Below, one piece after another: positions 36,357 to 43,494 of a stretch of DNA of 64,000 nucleotides; positions within the stretch are counted from its first letter, which is position 1, and each line of letters opens with the position of its first letter. The DNA is from UBA6623 sp965248235 (GTDB lineage: Bacteria > Acidobacteriota > Terriglobia > Bryobacterales > UBA6623). The position numbers and the translations under genes were made by a program. The DNA is taken from contig CBDFIU010000004.1 of the NCBI GenBank assembly GCA_965248235.1, positions 1,674,001 through 1,738,000 on the forward strand. Reading direction: 5' to 3'. Under the pieces are notes generated by a model, which worked only from the letters and a program-made list of their open reading frames with translations, had not been told where the DNA came from and made no database searches.

Positions 36357-37392
36357 GATGGGTATTTACTGGACTCAGGTGACCACAAGATGTAGGATCG
36401 GGGAAATGGAAGATTATCCTCGGAATCTGGCCGAGTTCGAGGCGCGTTTCGCCACCGAGCAGGCCTGTCGAGAGTATCTGTGTCAACTCCGCTGGCCGGA
36501 GGGTTTTCGTTGTCCGCGATGCGGGCACGACAAAGCGTGGGCGGTGCGGACAGCGCTGCTGGAGTGCGCCGGCTGCGGGCATCAAGCTTCTCCAACGGCG
36601 GGCACAATATTTCAAGACACCCGCCAACCCCTCCAGAGTTGGTTTCGAGCCATGTGGTGGCTCACGAGCCAGAAGAACGGGGCGAGCGCGCTGGGCTTGC
36701 AGCGGGTGTTGGGCCTGGGCAGCTACAAAACGGCCTGGACTTGGTTGCATAAGCTCCGGCGCGCCATGGTGCGGCCCGGACGCGATCGGCTCAGCGGGCG
36801 CGTGGAGGTTGACGAGACTTACTTAGGAGGCTTGGAGGAGGGCGTGCGCGGTCGCCAAACCGACGCTAAGGCGCTGATTGTAGTAGCGGCCGAGGAAGAT
36901 GGTGCCGGCATCGGGCGGGTTCGGATACGCACCATTCCCAACGCCTCCGGGGACAGCTTGATGGCCTTCGTCGGCGAGTCGATCGAACCCGGCAGCGTGG
37001 TCCATACCGACGGTTGGCTGGGATACGAACCGCTCGAAGGCGACGGCTATCGCCACGAGGTGAGCTACCTGGAGGGGCAACCGGCGCGCGCCTCGAAACT
37101 GCTCCCCCGGGTGCACCGCGTGGTGTCGTTAGTGAAGCGCTGGATACTGGGCACGCATCAAGGAGCGGTCAGTCACGAGCATCTCGACTCCTACCTCGAC
37201 GAATTCGCCTTCCGCTTCAACCGCCGCAAGTCCAGAAGTCGAGGCAAGCTCTTTTACCGCCTGGTTCAACAGGCCGTCGCCGTGCCACCGGCACCCTACA
37301 AATCGCTGGTCGGAGGCACCGCGACACGCGCTACGGACGACCACAACATGTAGGGGCTATTTCCCAATACCTGAGTCAAGTAAATACCCATC
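36357..37392 (+). mobile_element. ISXO2-like insertion sequence, copy 3
   Basis: 1036 bp with an exact TAAGAAGA duplication at 36349-36356 and 37393-37400. Its left terminal repeat carries one private change (TTTACTGGACTCAGG instead of TTTACTTGACTCAGG). It lies at about codon 408 of the same host gene hit by copy 2, only 220 bases from it and in the same orientation. Confidence 0.96.
36406..37353 (+). CDS. ISXO2-like transposase, copy 3
   Basis: 315 residues with intact zinc ribbon and DDE motifs and the FRFNRR form of the last motif. No change in the coding region relative to copy 4 was seen. If the left-end mismatch does not block binding, this copy should encode a fully active enzyme able to mobilise all copies in trans. 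Confidence 0.93.
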   Translation: MEDYPRNLAEFEARFATEQACREYLCQLRWPEGFRCPRCGHDKAWAVRTALLECAGCGHQASPTAGTIFQDTRQPLQSWFRAMWWLTSQKNGASALGLQRVLGLGSYKTAWTWLHKLRRAMVRPGRDRLSGRVEVDETYLGGLEEGVRGRQTDAKALIVVAAEEDGAGIGRVRIRTIPNASGDSLMAFVGESIEPGSVVHTDGWLGYEPLEGDGYRHEVSYLEGQPARASKLLPRVHRVVSLVKRWILGTHQGAVSHEHLDSYLDEFAFRFNRRKSRSRGKLFYRLVQQAVAVPPAPYKSLVGGTATRATDDHNM

Positions 37393-37722
37393 TAAGAAGA
37401 TTACTTCCAAAAAGCATGACCTGAGACGACTAGAGCTTGAACAGCGGATCAGCGGGGATGTCCTCGCTGCCTGCTCGCGATTCCGAAACACCGTATTCCA
37501 TGTCCCGGACGATAGAACCGACTTCTTGAGTGCAGAATCGGAGTTCTTACGCAAGGCAACCCAACTTATGGATTGCCGAGAAATCATTGACGGTCTTCTA
37601 AAGTTTTATCTGCCTGATCCGAGTTCAAGTGCCACATAGCGCCATCGGCAATAAAACTCCGATGGAGCTGATGAAAGTCGTCGGGCACACCAGCTGCTCG
37701 ACGACCAGACACAGGCGTGAGG

Positions 37723-37939
37723 CTATCGATTAGCCCATTCCCGCGCCCGCGCTTGCGCCTCGGCGATCTGTTCGCGCGTCATGCTGGCGGCAACAATCTC
37801 ACGGGCCTTGCGAGCATTCTCGTCGCCGGTCGCGGCGGCAAAGGTTTAGCCACATGTGCGCGGATACATCGTCCCGCGGCACGCCCCGACCGTCGGCGTA
37901 CATAACCCCGAGATTGTTCTGGGCATCGGCGTAGCCCTG
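37723..37939 (-). pseudogene. C-terminal remnant of a Sel1-repeat protein
   Basis: The minus strand reads GYADAQNNLGVMYADGRGVP and RDDVSAHMWLNL, a textbook Sel1-like repeat. After one base shift it continues AATGDENARKAREIVAASMT then REQIAEAQARAREWANR and a stop at 37723. This is the usual tail of Sel1/DUF-type secreted proteins. There is no start and the earlier repeats are absent. Between 37640 and 37722 there is only a short frame reading MELMKVVGHTS, too weak to call as an integrase end. Confidence 0.75.
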
Positions 37940-38124
37940 TTAAGACGTACACTGCTTCGATAGACGGTCGACGAAGACCCAGTTGTGCAGCCATTGATCG
38001 TGAGGCGCGCCGATAGCCTTGAATGAGCGCTGGCGATGAACGGGATTACCGGTCGGCTTTTCCAGCCACCGTGCGCCCGGATTGGTGACACGCTTGGGTA
38101 TGCCACGAAGCTCTTTGAGAGCAT
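37940..38124 (-). other. Open frame without start, possible gene fragment
   Basis: The minus strand reads LKELRGIPKRVTNPGARWLE, then KPTGNPVHRQRSFKAIGAPH and DQWLHNWVFVDRLSKQCTS before TAA. Composition looks coding, but there is no start codon and I do not recognise the family. It abuts the Sel1 remnant and may be debris from the same rearrangement. Confidence 0.3.
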
Positions 38125-39636
38125 TTAATTGTTCACCGCGAGTATCTCGAAGCCGCCATTGAGAGCGGGTTCGAAGACGTAACGGGCCAGTGTTATTCCC
38201 TCTCGAACCAGGTAGATTCCTCCTGCCTGCGTGCCAAGATAGAGTGCGTCGTTCCAGCGCTGAATCTGCCCGATCACATGATCGATGGGATAGACTCGGG
38301 TTCCACCGGTTGTTCGATCATACCGGAGCAACCCACCGCTGTAACGCGCACCTTCTGGGCGCCGGACGAGGCCAACCCAGACGGAGTCCTCCTCGACGAG
38401 AATCGCGGATGCGGACCAGTCGGCGATGGCGGGCGGTGAAAACAGCGTGTAAGTTCGTTCGTTTAAGTCGAAATAACCGAACGCTCCAATTCCGACGTGC
38501 CCCTCACCGTCATAAAACGTTTTGCCGAACCATAGCCTATTCTTAGACATTGTGTAGGGGCCGATGCTCTCTTCAATCGTCGGTCCATACCCCGGTGCAA
38601 AGGACATCCGGGAATTAGCCGCGGGCCTGCGTTGAGCAAACTCTTCGGGCGTGGATTGCGACAGGGCGTACAGATAGTATGAGTTGCCGATCTGTTCGAC
38701 AATGCCGTGAATGTTGCTTGAATAGCCAAGCCACAGAGGAGGTTCGGAGAAGATCGGAATCCAATCGGTAGGCAGGGCTTGGGGCGTGATCGCCGGATCC
38801 AGAGGCCCACTTTCCAGAAAGGGATTGTCCGTTTCCGGCGAACGGATCGCAGATGTTTCCGGAACGGCAGCGATCGCCGCGTCCCGCGCGATGCCATCGA
38901 TGATGAGAACCGGGCCGTCGGCATCGTAGCGGGCGACAACATAGTCACGGAGGTCGTCGCCACGGTCCTCGGATACGGCAACCGAGTAGAGCGTGTTGTC
39001 AAGGACTACGAAGCCGGGGGCTCTAAGTGGCTGAAATTCAGCACGGCCGAGCGCCGTTCTCGATTCCAAGTCGAAGAACAGCTTGATCGATTTGTTGCAG
39101 AAACCGTAGTCTGGGTGACATTGCCGGACAACAACCGAGTCCGGACGTATATCCTCGACTTCTATTCGAACCTCGTACTGCGTGGGCGACACGATAACCG
39201 CCTCCCATCGCGAGCTGAGGTCGTCCGCTTCGGTGATGGAGATGCGAATCGAGCCGCCAGGCTGGAGATAAATATAGTCCTCCGCCATAGACGGCGCCGC
39301 GCGCGTGTGAGCTTCGACGGCGACTGTGTGTCCGTCGCCTAGAGTGACGGCATCCACTCGGCTTATGTGGGTTGTTTCAAGGGGCTCTGGCGATTCGGAA
39401 GGGACCACGGCGGCCTCTGGAAGTTGGAAGCTAGGGGCAGGAGATACGTTGGCTGAGGGTGTGGGGCCAGATAGAGTTACTGCGACACGGGGGACGCCGG
39501 CGGGTTCACTTTGATCGGACGATGTACACCCGCTTATGATGGTGGCCAGTGCAAGTGAGAGGCCTATAAAACGACGCCGTGGATGCGCCGCCGTGCCATT
39601 GAGTTCTTCGTCGCTGTAGAGTTTGGTCGTCATCAT
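38125..39636 (-). CDS. Tat/lipoprotein-type exported protein with propeller-like repeats
   Basis: 503 residues. The N-terminus HPRRRFIGLSLALATIISGC combines a twin-arginine motif with a lipobox (ISGC), so the protein is likely exported folded and lipid-anchored. A Pro/Ser/Thr-rich linker follows (residues about 45-95), then a beta domain (EDYIYLQPGGSIRISITEAD) and a repeat-rich half with blades such as KLFFDLESRTALGRAEF, GAFGYFDLNERTYTLFSPPA and GLLRYDRTTGGTRVYPID. This predicts a propeller. Function is unknown. It lies next to the phage repressor but reads as a bacterial surface protein, so it may be prophage cargo. Confidence 0.7.
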   Translation of the reverse strand: MMTTKLYSDEELNGTAAHPRRRFIGLSLALATIISGCTSSDQSEPAGVPRVAVTLSGPTPSANVSPAPSFQLPEAAVVPSESPEPLETTHISRVDAVTLGDGHTVAVEAHTRAAPSMAEDYIYLQPGGSIRISITEADDLSSRWEAVIVSPTQYEVRIEVEDIRPDSVVVRQCHPDYGFCNKSIKLFFDLESRTALGRAEFQPLRAPGFVVLDNTLYSVAVSEDRGDDLRDYVVARYDADGPVLIIDGIARDAAIAAVPETSAIRSPETDNPFLESGPLDPAITPQALPTDWIPIFSEPPLWLGYSSNIHGIVEQIGNSYYLYALSQSTPEEFAQRRPAANSRMSFAPGYGPTIEESIGPYTMSKNRLWFGKTFYDGEGHVGIGAFGYFDLNERTYTLFSPPAIADWSASAILVEEDSVWVGLVRRPEGARYSGGLLRYDRTTGGTRVYPIDHVIGQIQRWNDALYLGTQAGGIYLVREGITLARYVFEPALNGGFEILAVNN

Positions 39637-39679
39637 CGAATACCGAATCAGTGCAGGGCATTCATTCGTCCTGATCCCC

Positions 39680-40498
39680 TCACAGCGTCCTCCCCGCCCA
39701 CATCACCTGGCCGATGACCTCCGCTTCCCTCGGCCACCTGACCGGCTTGTAGCGCTCGTGGTCGCTTACCAGTAGCCAGTCGTGGTTGTCGTGCTCCAGC
39801 CTCTTGATTTGCAAACCGTCGTCGGAGCGCACGGCGAAGATGCGTCCGGCGAGGCGGCGGGTCCGCTGGTGATCGATTAGGATGATCGCTTTGTCCCGCA
39901 GCTCCGGCTCCATCGAATTCCCCAGCACGTCGATCAGGCTGCACTTGTCGGGGTTGATGCCATGCTTGCGCAGCCAGTCGCGGCGAAAGCCGATCAACTT
40001 GATAACGTTCTCATCGTCCACGAACGCACCCGGCCCGGCCGCTCCGCCAATGTTGACACGGTAGGGGAGGCCGCAAATCTCGGCGTCGGGGTCGGGGAAT
40101 TCGACGACCTTGCCTGACTCCGGCTCGGCAAGTGCATCGAGACCTTGGACCGGGCGCGGCAACCGCGAGATCACCTCATCCAGGGCCTCCGCCATTTCGC
40201 TGCGTACGGCGTTTATCTCCCTACGCAGATCCTCGTTGGAGAACCGCTGCCTGATGGCTTTCGCCGCCCCGGTGGGGGCGGAGGGCGAGGGGGTGGAAGG
40301 CTCGCGGGGTGGGCCGACGTAAAACTCTAAGCCGAGGGCCTCGCAAATTTCGACTAGCCGCCCTGCTTTGGTATCCCTACCCTCCAGAACGTACCTGATC
40401 GCATTCTCGGGCATCCCTGCATCAACCGCCGCCCGAAAAGGTGTGATCTGACGCCGCTCTAGTTCCTGGCGAATTACTTCCGCGATCCTGACCATCAT
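39680..40498 (-). CDS. Phage repressor: XRE helix-turn-helix plus S24 peptidase domain
   Basis: 272 residues. The N-terminal helix-turn-helix is VIRQELERRQITPFRAAVDA with AGMPENAIRYVLEGRDT. After a linker, the C-terminal LexA/CI-like domain carries the Ser nucleophile in VLGNSMEPELRDKAIILID and the Lys general base in AVRSDDGLQIKRLEHD. It should bind the TAGCG operators in the adjacent divergent region, keep the prophage silent, and self-cleave on RecA activation. AATACT on the minus strand near 40518-40523 could be its own -10 box, about 20 bases before the start. Confidence 0.92.
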   Translation of the reverse strand: MMVRIAEVIRQELERRQITPFRAAVDAGMPENAIRYVLEGRDTKAGRLVEICEALGLEFYVGPPREPSTPSPSAPTGAAKAIRQRFSNEDLRREINAVRSEMAEALDEVISRLPRPVQGLDALAEPESGKVVEFPDPDAEICGLPYRVNIGGAAGPGAFVDDENVIKLIGFRRDWLRKHGINPDKCSLIDVLGNSMEPELRDKAIILIDHQRTRRLAGRIFAVRSDDGLQIKRLEHDNHDWLLVSDHERYKPVRWPREAEVIGQVMWAGRTL

Positions 40499-40590
40499 TC
40501 GCTCATTCTAGCGACAGAGTATTCTCGCCGATAGCGAAACACTGTTGACAATTCGCTACTCATAGCGGATACTTGTTGCTATGCATAGCG
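40499..40590. promoter_or_regulatory. Phage immunity region: four operators and a rightward promoter
   Basis: Dyads with CGCT(A)/(T)AGCG arms: TCGCTCATTCTAGCGA at 40499-40514; ATAGCGAA at 40531-40538 paired with TTCGCTA at 40552-40558; CGCTACTCATAGCG at 40554-40567; and the perfect palindrome GCTATGCATAGC at 40578-40589. The rightward promoter is TTGACA (40545-40550), a 17-base spacer and GATACT (40568-40573); the third operator fills its spacer, so repressor would block it directly. The predicted start site falls at 40580-40581, on the first codon of the cro-like gene. Confidence 0.8.
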
Positions 40591-40826
40591 ACGATGTCCT
40601 GCGGTTAGCCCGACTGTACGCCGACAAAGTGGGCCACACTCTATCGACAGTGTCGACCTATATGACCGGCTCAGGAGATGCCCTCACTAGACTGGAACGA
40701 GGTCACGATCTAACCACTCGCCGTGCAGCACGTTTTGCTCTCTGGTTCTCCAACCACTGGCCTAGCGATCTGGCGTGGCCGTCTGAAATTCCACGGCCCG
40801 AGCCATCGAAAAAGGAAGCGGCCTGA
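40581..40826 (+). CDS. Cro-like small phage regulator
   Basis: 81 residues. The pattern DDVLRLARLYADKVGHTLST, VSTYMTGSGDALTRLERGHD and TRRAARFALWFSNHWPSDLA with WP is a common phage protein found divergent to a CI-type repressor. It probably binds the same operators to favour lytic growth. Transcription from the adjacent promoter should start at or one base before the ATG, so the mRNA would be leaderless; no Shine-Dalgarno is possible. The stop overlaps the next start (TGATG). Confidence 0.8.
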   Translation: MHSDDVLRLARLYADKVGHTLSTVSTYMTGSGDALTRLERGHDLTTRRAARFALWFSNHWPSDLAWPSEIPRPEPSKKEAA

Positions 40827-41665
40827 TGGGCGCTGAGTTGCAATATCACCCAGCCGCCTCCGTCTTTCCCATGATGCGAGGCGAGGAGTACCAAGAGCTT
40901 CTCTACGATATCCAGGTACACGGTCTGCGCGAACCCATCCTGCTTTGCGACGGCCAAATCCTCGACGGCCGCAATCGCTTCCGCGTCTGCCGCGAGATCG
41001 GCATCGAACCGGCGTTTCGAAAGTGGGACGGCAAGGGCGGATCCCCGCTTTCAGTCGTTCTCAGCCTCAATCTGCACCGGAGGCACCTCACGAGTTCCCA
41101 ACGGGCGGCTATCGCTGTTGAAATTCTGCCGATGCTTGAGGCTGAGGCCAAAGAACGCCAGGGCAAACGTACTGATTTAACTTCTGTCAAAAATTTGACA
41201 GAAGTTCCGCAACGAGCAACGGATCAAGCCGCCCGTATGTTCGACACCAACCGCGACTACGTCTCGGCGGCAAAGAAAGTCCATGAGGCCGACCCCGCAC
41301 TGCTTCAGAAGGTCCGTGACGGGGAGACCCACATCGCAGACGCCCTTCGAAAAGTGGTCAAGGACAAGAAGCAGCAGCTACCCACAGCGAAAGAGGCCAA
41401 GCGCATCGCCATTACCGAGCAACGAGACGTGCCGGCCCGGGATGGCTACTACCACAGCCCGAAGCCGGAAGAACAGATCGCGCAAGAGGTCGAGCAGGGC
41501 CACCGGCAGGGCACCTTCTTTCACGCTATTGAGGACCTGAATTCCATGCCCGTTGAGCCGGAGCAGCTGGCGTCGGAGATTTCCGATTACCGGCGTTTCC
41601 GGGTCGAGAATCACCTGGAGGGCGCCTTCGACTATTTGAAGCGATTCAAGGAGATATGGCGATGA
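40826..41665 (+). CDS. ParB-like nuclease domain protein of the prophage
   Basis: 279 residues. The N-terminal ParB/Srx domain is visible as EEYQELLYDIQVHGLREPIL, LCDGQILDGRNRFRVCREIG, then LSVVLSLNLHRRHLTSSQRA. A helix-turn-helix-like stretch follows (ATDQAARMFDTNRDYVSAAK). The C-terminal part is charged and helical. Phage members act as regulators or in DNA maintenance rather than true partition, as there is no ParA beside it. The coding sequence contains a perfect 13-bp inverted repeat, annotated separately. Confidence 0.82.
   Translation: MGAELQYHPAASVFPMMRGEEYQELLYDIQVHGLREPILLCDGQILDGRNRFRVCREIGIEPAFRKWDGKGGSPLSVVLSLNLHRRHLTSSQRAAIAVEILPMLEAEAKERQGKRTDLTSVKNLTEVPQRATDQAARMFDTNRDYVSAAKKVHEADPALLQKVRDGETHIADALRKVVKDKKQQLPTAKEAKRIAITEQRDVPARDGYYHSPKPEEQIAQEVEQGHRQGTFFHAIEDLNSMPVEPEQLASEISDYRRFRVENHLEGAFDYLKRFKEIWR
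41179..41206. repeat. 28-bp perfect palindrome inside the ParB-like gene
   Basis: AACTTCTGTCAAA at 41179-41191 and TTTGACAGAAGTT at 41194-41206 are exact inverted copies with AA between them. The palindrome is AT-rich compared with its surroundings. It could be a parS-like binding site for the product of the gene, or an RNA hairpin in its mRNA. Confidence 0.8.
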
Positions 41666-42141
41666 ACGGCACGATTCGAGAGGTCCTGAAAGAATCGATC
41701 CATCTTCACCTGGCAGGCGGTGATCCTGTGGGGATCGACCGGATCGTCGCCCACGCCAGGCAGCTGCATCCCGACGTGTTCGAGCAATACGGGGAAGCGC
41801 TTGCGCTGAAAGGCGCAAGCACCATGGTCAAGCATCTTCTCCGCGAGGTGACGGAGATCAGTCAAGACCAGGAAGATCAACTCTACCTTCCCGGCATGGA
41901 CGCCCCGCTTGCTATCGCTTTCGAGGAGCGAAACGAATACAAATACATCGCCACCCGCAAGGCCAAATGGCCCCATCTTGAGAAGGCACTCGTCGAGCGG
42001 GAGCTGAATATCGAGCGTGCCATCGCGCAACGCGACGACTGGGAGCTGAAGCTCGACTATCTAAGGCCGGTGATGGAGAACGACCCCGGCATTACCTTGG
42101 AACAGGCCGCTCTGCGGCTAAGGGAGGCTAACGCAGCGTGA
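41662..42141 (+). CDS. Phage early protein of unknown function
   Basis: 159 residues from the ATG at 41662, overlapping the ParB-like stop; ATG 41656 is an alternative. Helical and acidic: IREVLKESIHLHLAGGDPVG, DQEDQLYLPGMDAPLAIAFE and KAKWPHLEKALVERELNIER. Similar proteins accompany ParB-like regulators in phage early operons. No enzymatic motif is evident. Confidence 0.65.
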   Translation: MNGTIREVLKESIHLHLAGGDPVGIDRIVAHARQLHPDVFEQYGEALALKGASTMVKHLLREVTEISQDQEDQLYLPGMDAPLAIAFEERNEYKYIATRKAKWPHLEKALVERELNIERAIAQRDDWELKLDYLRPVMENDPGITLEQAALRLREANAA

Positions 42142-42202
42142 GAAGCCAATATGACCGCAGCAACTTCCCAATCAGAAACAGGCCGGACGATAGCATGGTG
42201 GG

Positions 42203-42553
42203 ATGCGGACATTACAGATTTGTTGTCGTGTTGTCCTTTTGGCTCTCGCTATCATCGGTGCCGCTGGAGTTCCGGAGGATTTGCGTCAGTGGCGACGTTG
42301 GTTGAATCACATGTTGAATTGGGACTACTGGCTAAACAGCGGGGAGTGGCTGCCTTGGGCGATTCGTGCATCGATTGTCACGGTTCTCTTCCTGTTCGCA
42401 GTCAATCCTGGTTGGGGCCTCTGGATCAAGAGAAAGCTCAACCCAGTGTGGCCCGATGGAACGCCAATGGGACTGGGGTTTGCTTGGAGTTGGTGGAGGG
42501 CCGGGTGGAAGGGCAAGATTCGTAAAGCCCGAGGCAAGTGCCCGCCTTCGTAG
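42203..42553 (+). CDS. Small membrane protein of the prophage
   Basis: 116 residues with two hydrophobic segments (ICCRVVLLALAIIGAAG and AIRASIVTVLFLFAVNPGWG) separated by a Trp-rich loop (LRQWRRWLNHMLNWDYWLNS), then a basic Trp-rich tail. The layout could fit a holin-like or superinfection-exclusion protein, but no family is recognised and it lies in the early rather than the lysis region. Confidence 0.45.
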   Translation: MRTLQICCRVVLLALAIIGAAGVPEDLRQWRRWLNHMLNWDYWLNSGEWLPWAIRASIVTVLFLFAVNPGWGLWIKRKLNPVWPDGTPMGLGFAWSWWRAGWKGKIRKARGKCPPS

Positions 42554-42578
42554 GCGGAAAGGAAGGTGAGGATTTCTA

Positions 42579-43030
42579 ATGCCCGAATGTGATTTTTCGA
42601 GTGTGGACGATGCGCAAGATTTTTCCCCGCTGGCGCCGGGAGACTATCCCTGCCGCTTGGCGGCGATCGACCAGAACGAACGGACGAAGGCCGGAGACGA
42701 GATGTGGAAACTGCGGTTCGTTGTCAAGGAGGGCGACTGCCGGGGAAGGCTCATCTTCGACCGCATCAGCTTCGGCGAGGCAGCCTTGCCGCGGTGAAGC
42801 TGCTTTGCAGTGCGCTCGGTTTGGATGTCGCGGGAAAAGTGAACCTCGAACCGGAACTACTCATTGATCGGGAAGTTCTCGTCACCGTCGAAAATCAATC
42901 TCATTTCGAGCGGCGGGAAGGGAAGGAGAAAAAGTCCAACAAGGTTGTTTTTGCGGGCTATAGCAGCATCGAGAACAGTTCCTCAAGCGACGCTGGGGTA
43001 ACGGAGGACGAGGACGATGTTCCCTTCTGA
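42579..43030 (+). pseudogene. DUF669-type phage protein (recombination module), frameshifted
   Basis: It begins PECDFSSVDDAQDFSPLAPG then DYPCRLAAIDQNERTKAGDE, MWKLRFVVKEG and GRLIFDRISFGEAAL, the DUF669 pattern of phage proteins that travel with recombinases and helicases and may bind single-stranded DNA. The frame ends at TGA 42797, but the family sequence resumes in another frame as AAVKLLCSALGLDVAGKVNL and REVLVTVENQSHFERREGKE to an acidic tail DEDDVPF at 43030. One indel near 42785 explains this. A sequencing error is possible. Confidence 0.75.
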
Positions 43031-43175
43031 CGGCTCGATCCCGGCCTGGCTGGCCGTAGCAGCCTTCGTTTTTGGCTACATTTGGGCAGCTAACGCGAGG
43101 ATGGATGTGGTCTGGGACCAGGGTTACGAGGTCGGGCTGCGGAGTCTGGCCGAGGCCTGCGGGGAGGAACGATGA
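43017..43175 (+). CDS. 52-residue small membrane protein
   Basis: It starts at the ATG at 43017 inside the end of the DUF669 gene and ends overlapping the ATG of the excisionase-like gene (ATGA at 43172-43175). Sequence: one hydrophobic helix (IPAWLAVAAFVFGYIWAA) followed by WDQGYEVGLRSLAEACGEE. Tight overlaps on both sides and a phage-like QGY(E)xG pattern support a real gene; function unknown. Confidence 0.6.
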   Translation: MFPSDGSIPAWLAVAAFVFGYIWAANARMDVVWDQGYEVGLRSLAEACGEER

Positions 43176-43472
43176 GAAACGGCTGGGAGACGGCGCCATC
43201 ACCTCTTGAAAACTCACTGGGTGATCTGGTCGAGAGCAGGATGCGCAAGGTAGTGCGCGAGGAAATTACCAACTCCCGTCCGATGGTCGAGCCGCGCTTG
43301 CTCGACACCAAAACAGGCGGGGCACTACATCGGCCGGCCCGAGGCGATTGTCCGCAAGCTGGCGAGGGAGAAGCGCATCCGGGTGTGTTCGGGTGATTCC
43401 AAGATGCTGTTCGACCGGTGTGATTTGGACGACTTCGTCGAGCGTGAGAAGGAAGCGGGCCATGTGGATTGA
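43172..43472 (+). pseudogene. Excisionase-like helix-turn-helix protein, one-base frameshift
   Basis: The first part reads RNGWETAPSPLENSLGDLVE then SRMRKVVREEITNSRPMVEP and RLLDTK. Dropping one A from AAAA near 43311 lets it continue QAGHYIGRPEAIVRKLAREK, RIRVCSGDSKMLFDRCDLDD and FVEREKEAGHVD to the stop at 43472. That second part is a MerR-like helix-turn-helix (HTH_17) of excisionase type (LDTKQAGHYIGR, FDRCDLDDFVE). It sits directly before the integrase, as excisionases often do. As written the frame ends early at 43396. Confidence 0.75.
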
Positions 43473-43494
43473 CCCCGCTTTTATAATTGATCCC

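Larger units (their letters stand above)
34089..37639 (+). pseudogene. 487-residue protein with C-terminal HEPN-like RNxxxH motif, split by two IS copies
   Basis: Three coding pieces, 34089-35101, 36145-36356 and 37401-37639, join exactly when the two ISXO2-like elements and one copy of each 8-bp duplication are removed. The total is 1464 bases, or 488 codons, with no internal stop. The N-terminal part is alpha-helical (LLKYYAKLREHRCGIAEGIR, ADEISRQSYKEVFEFKRRHI). The last piece contains RISGDVLAACSRFRNTVFHV; R437-N-T-V-F-H442 fits the RNxxxH signature of HEPN RNases, followed by FLSAESEFLRKATQLMD. No other domain is recognised. Base composition is AT-richer than the neighbours. Position between phage modules, divergent from a membrane-anchored protein, fits an abortive-infection-type gene; that function is inference. 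Confidence 0.8.

Noticed and set aside
37650..37720. A tyrosine-integrase C-terminal remnant (MELMKVVGHTS)
   Set aside because: Only about ten residues fit, without the catalytic tyrosine context; too weak to annotate.
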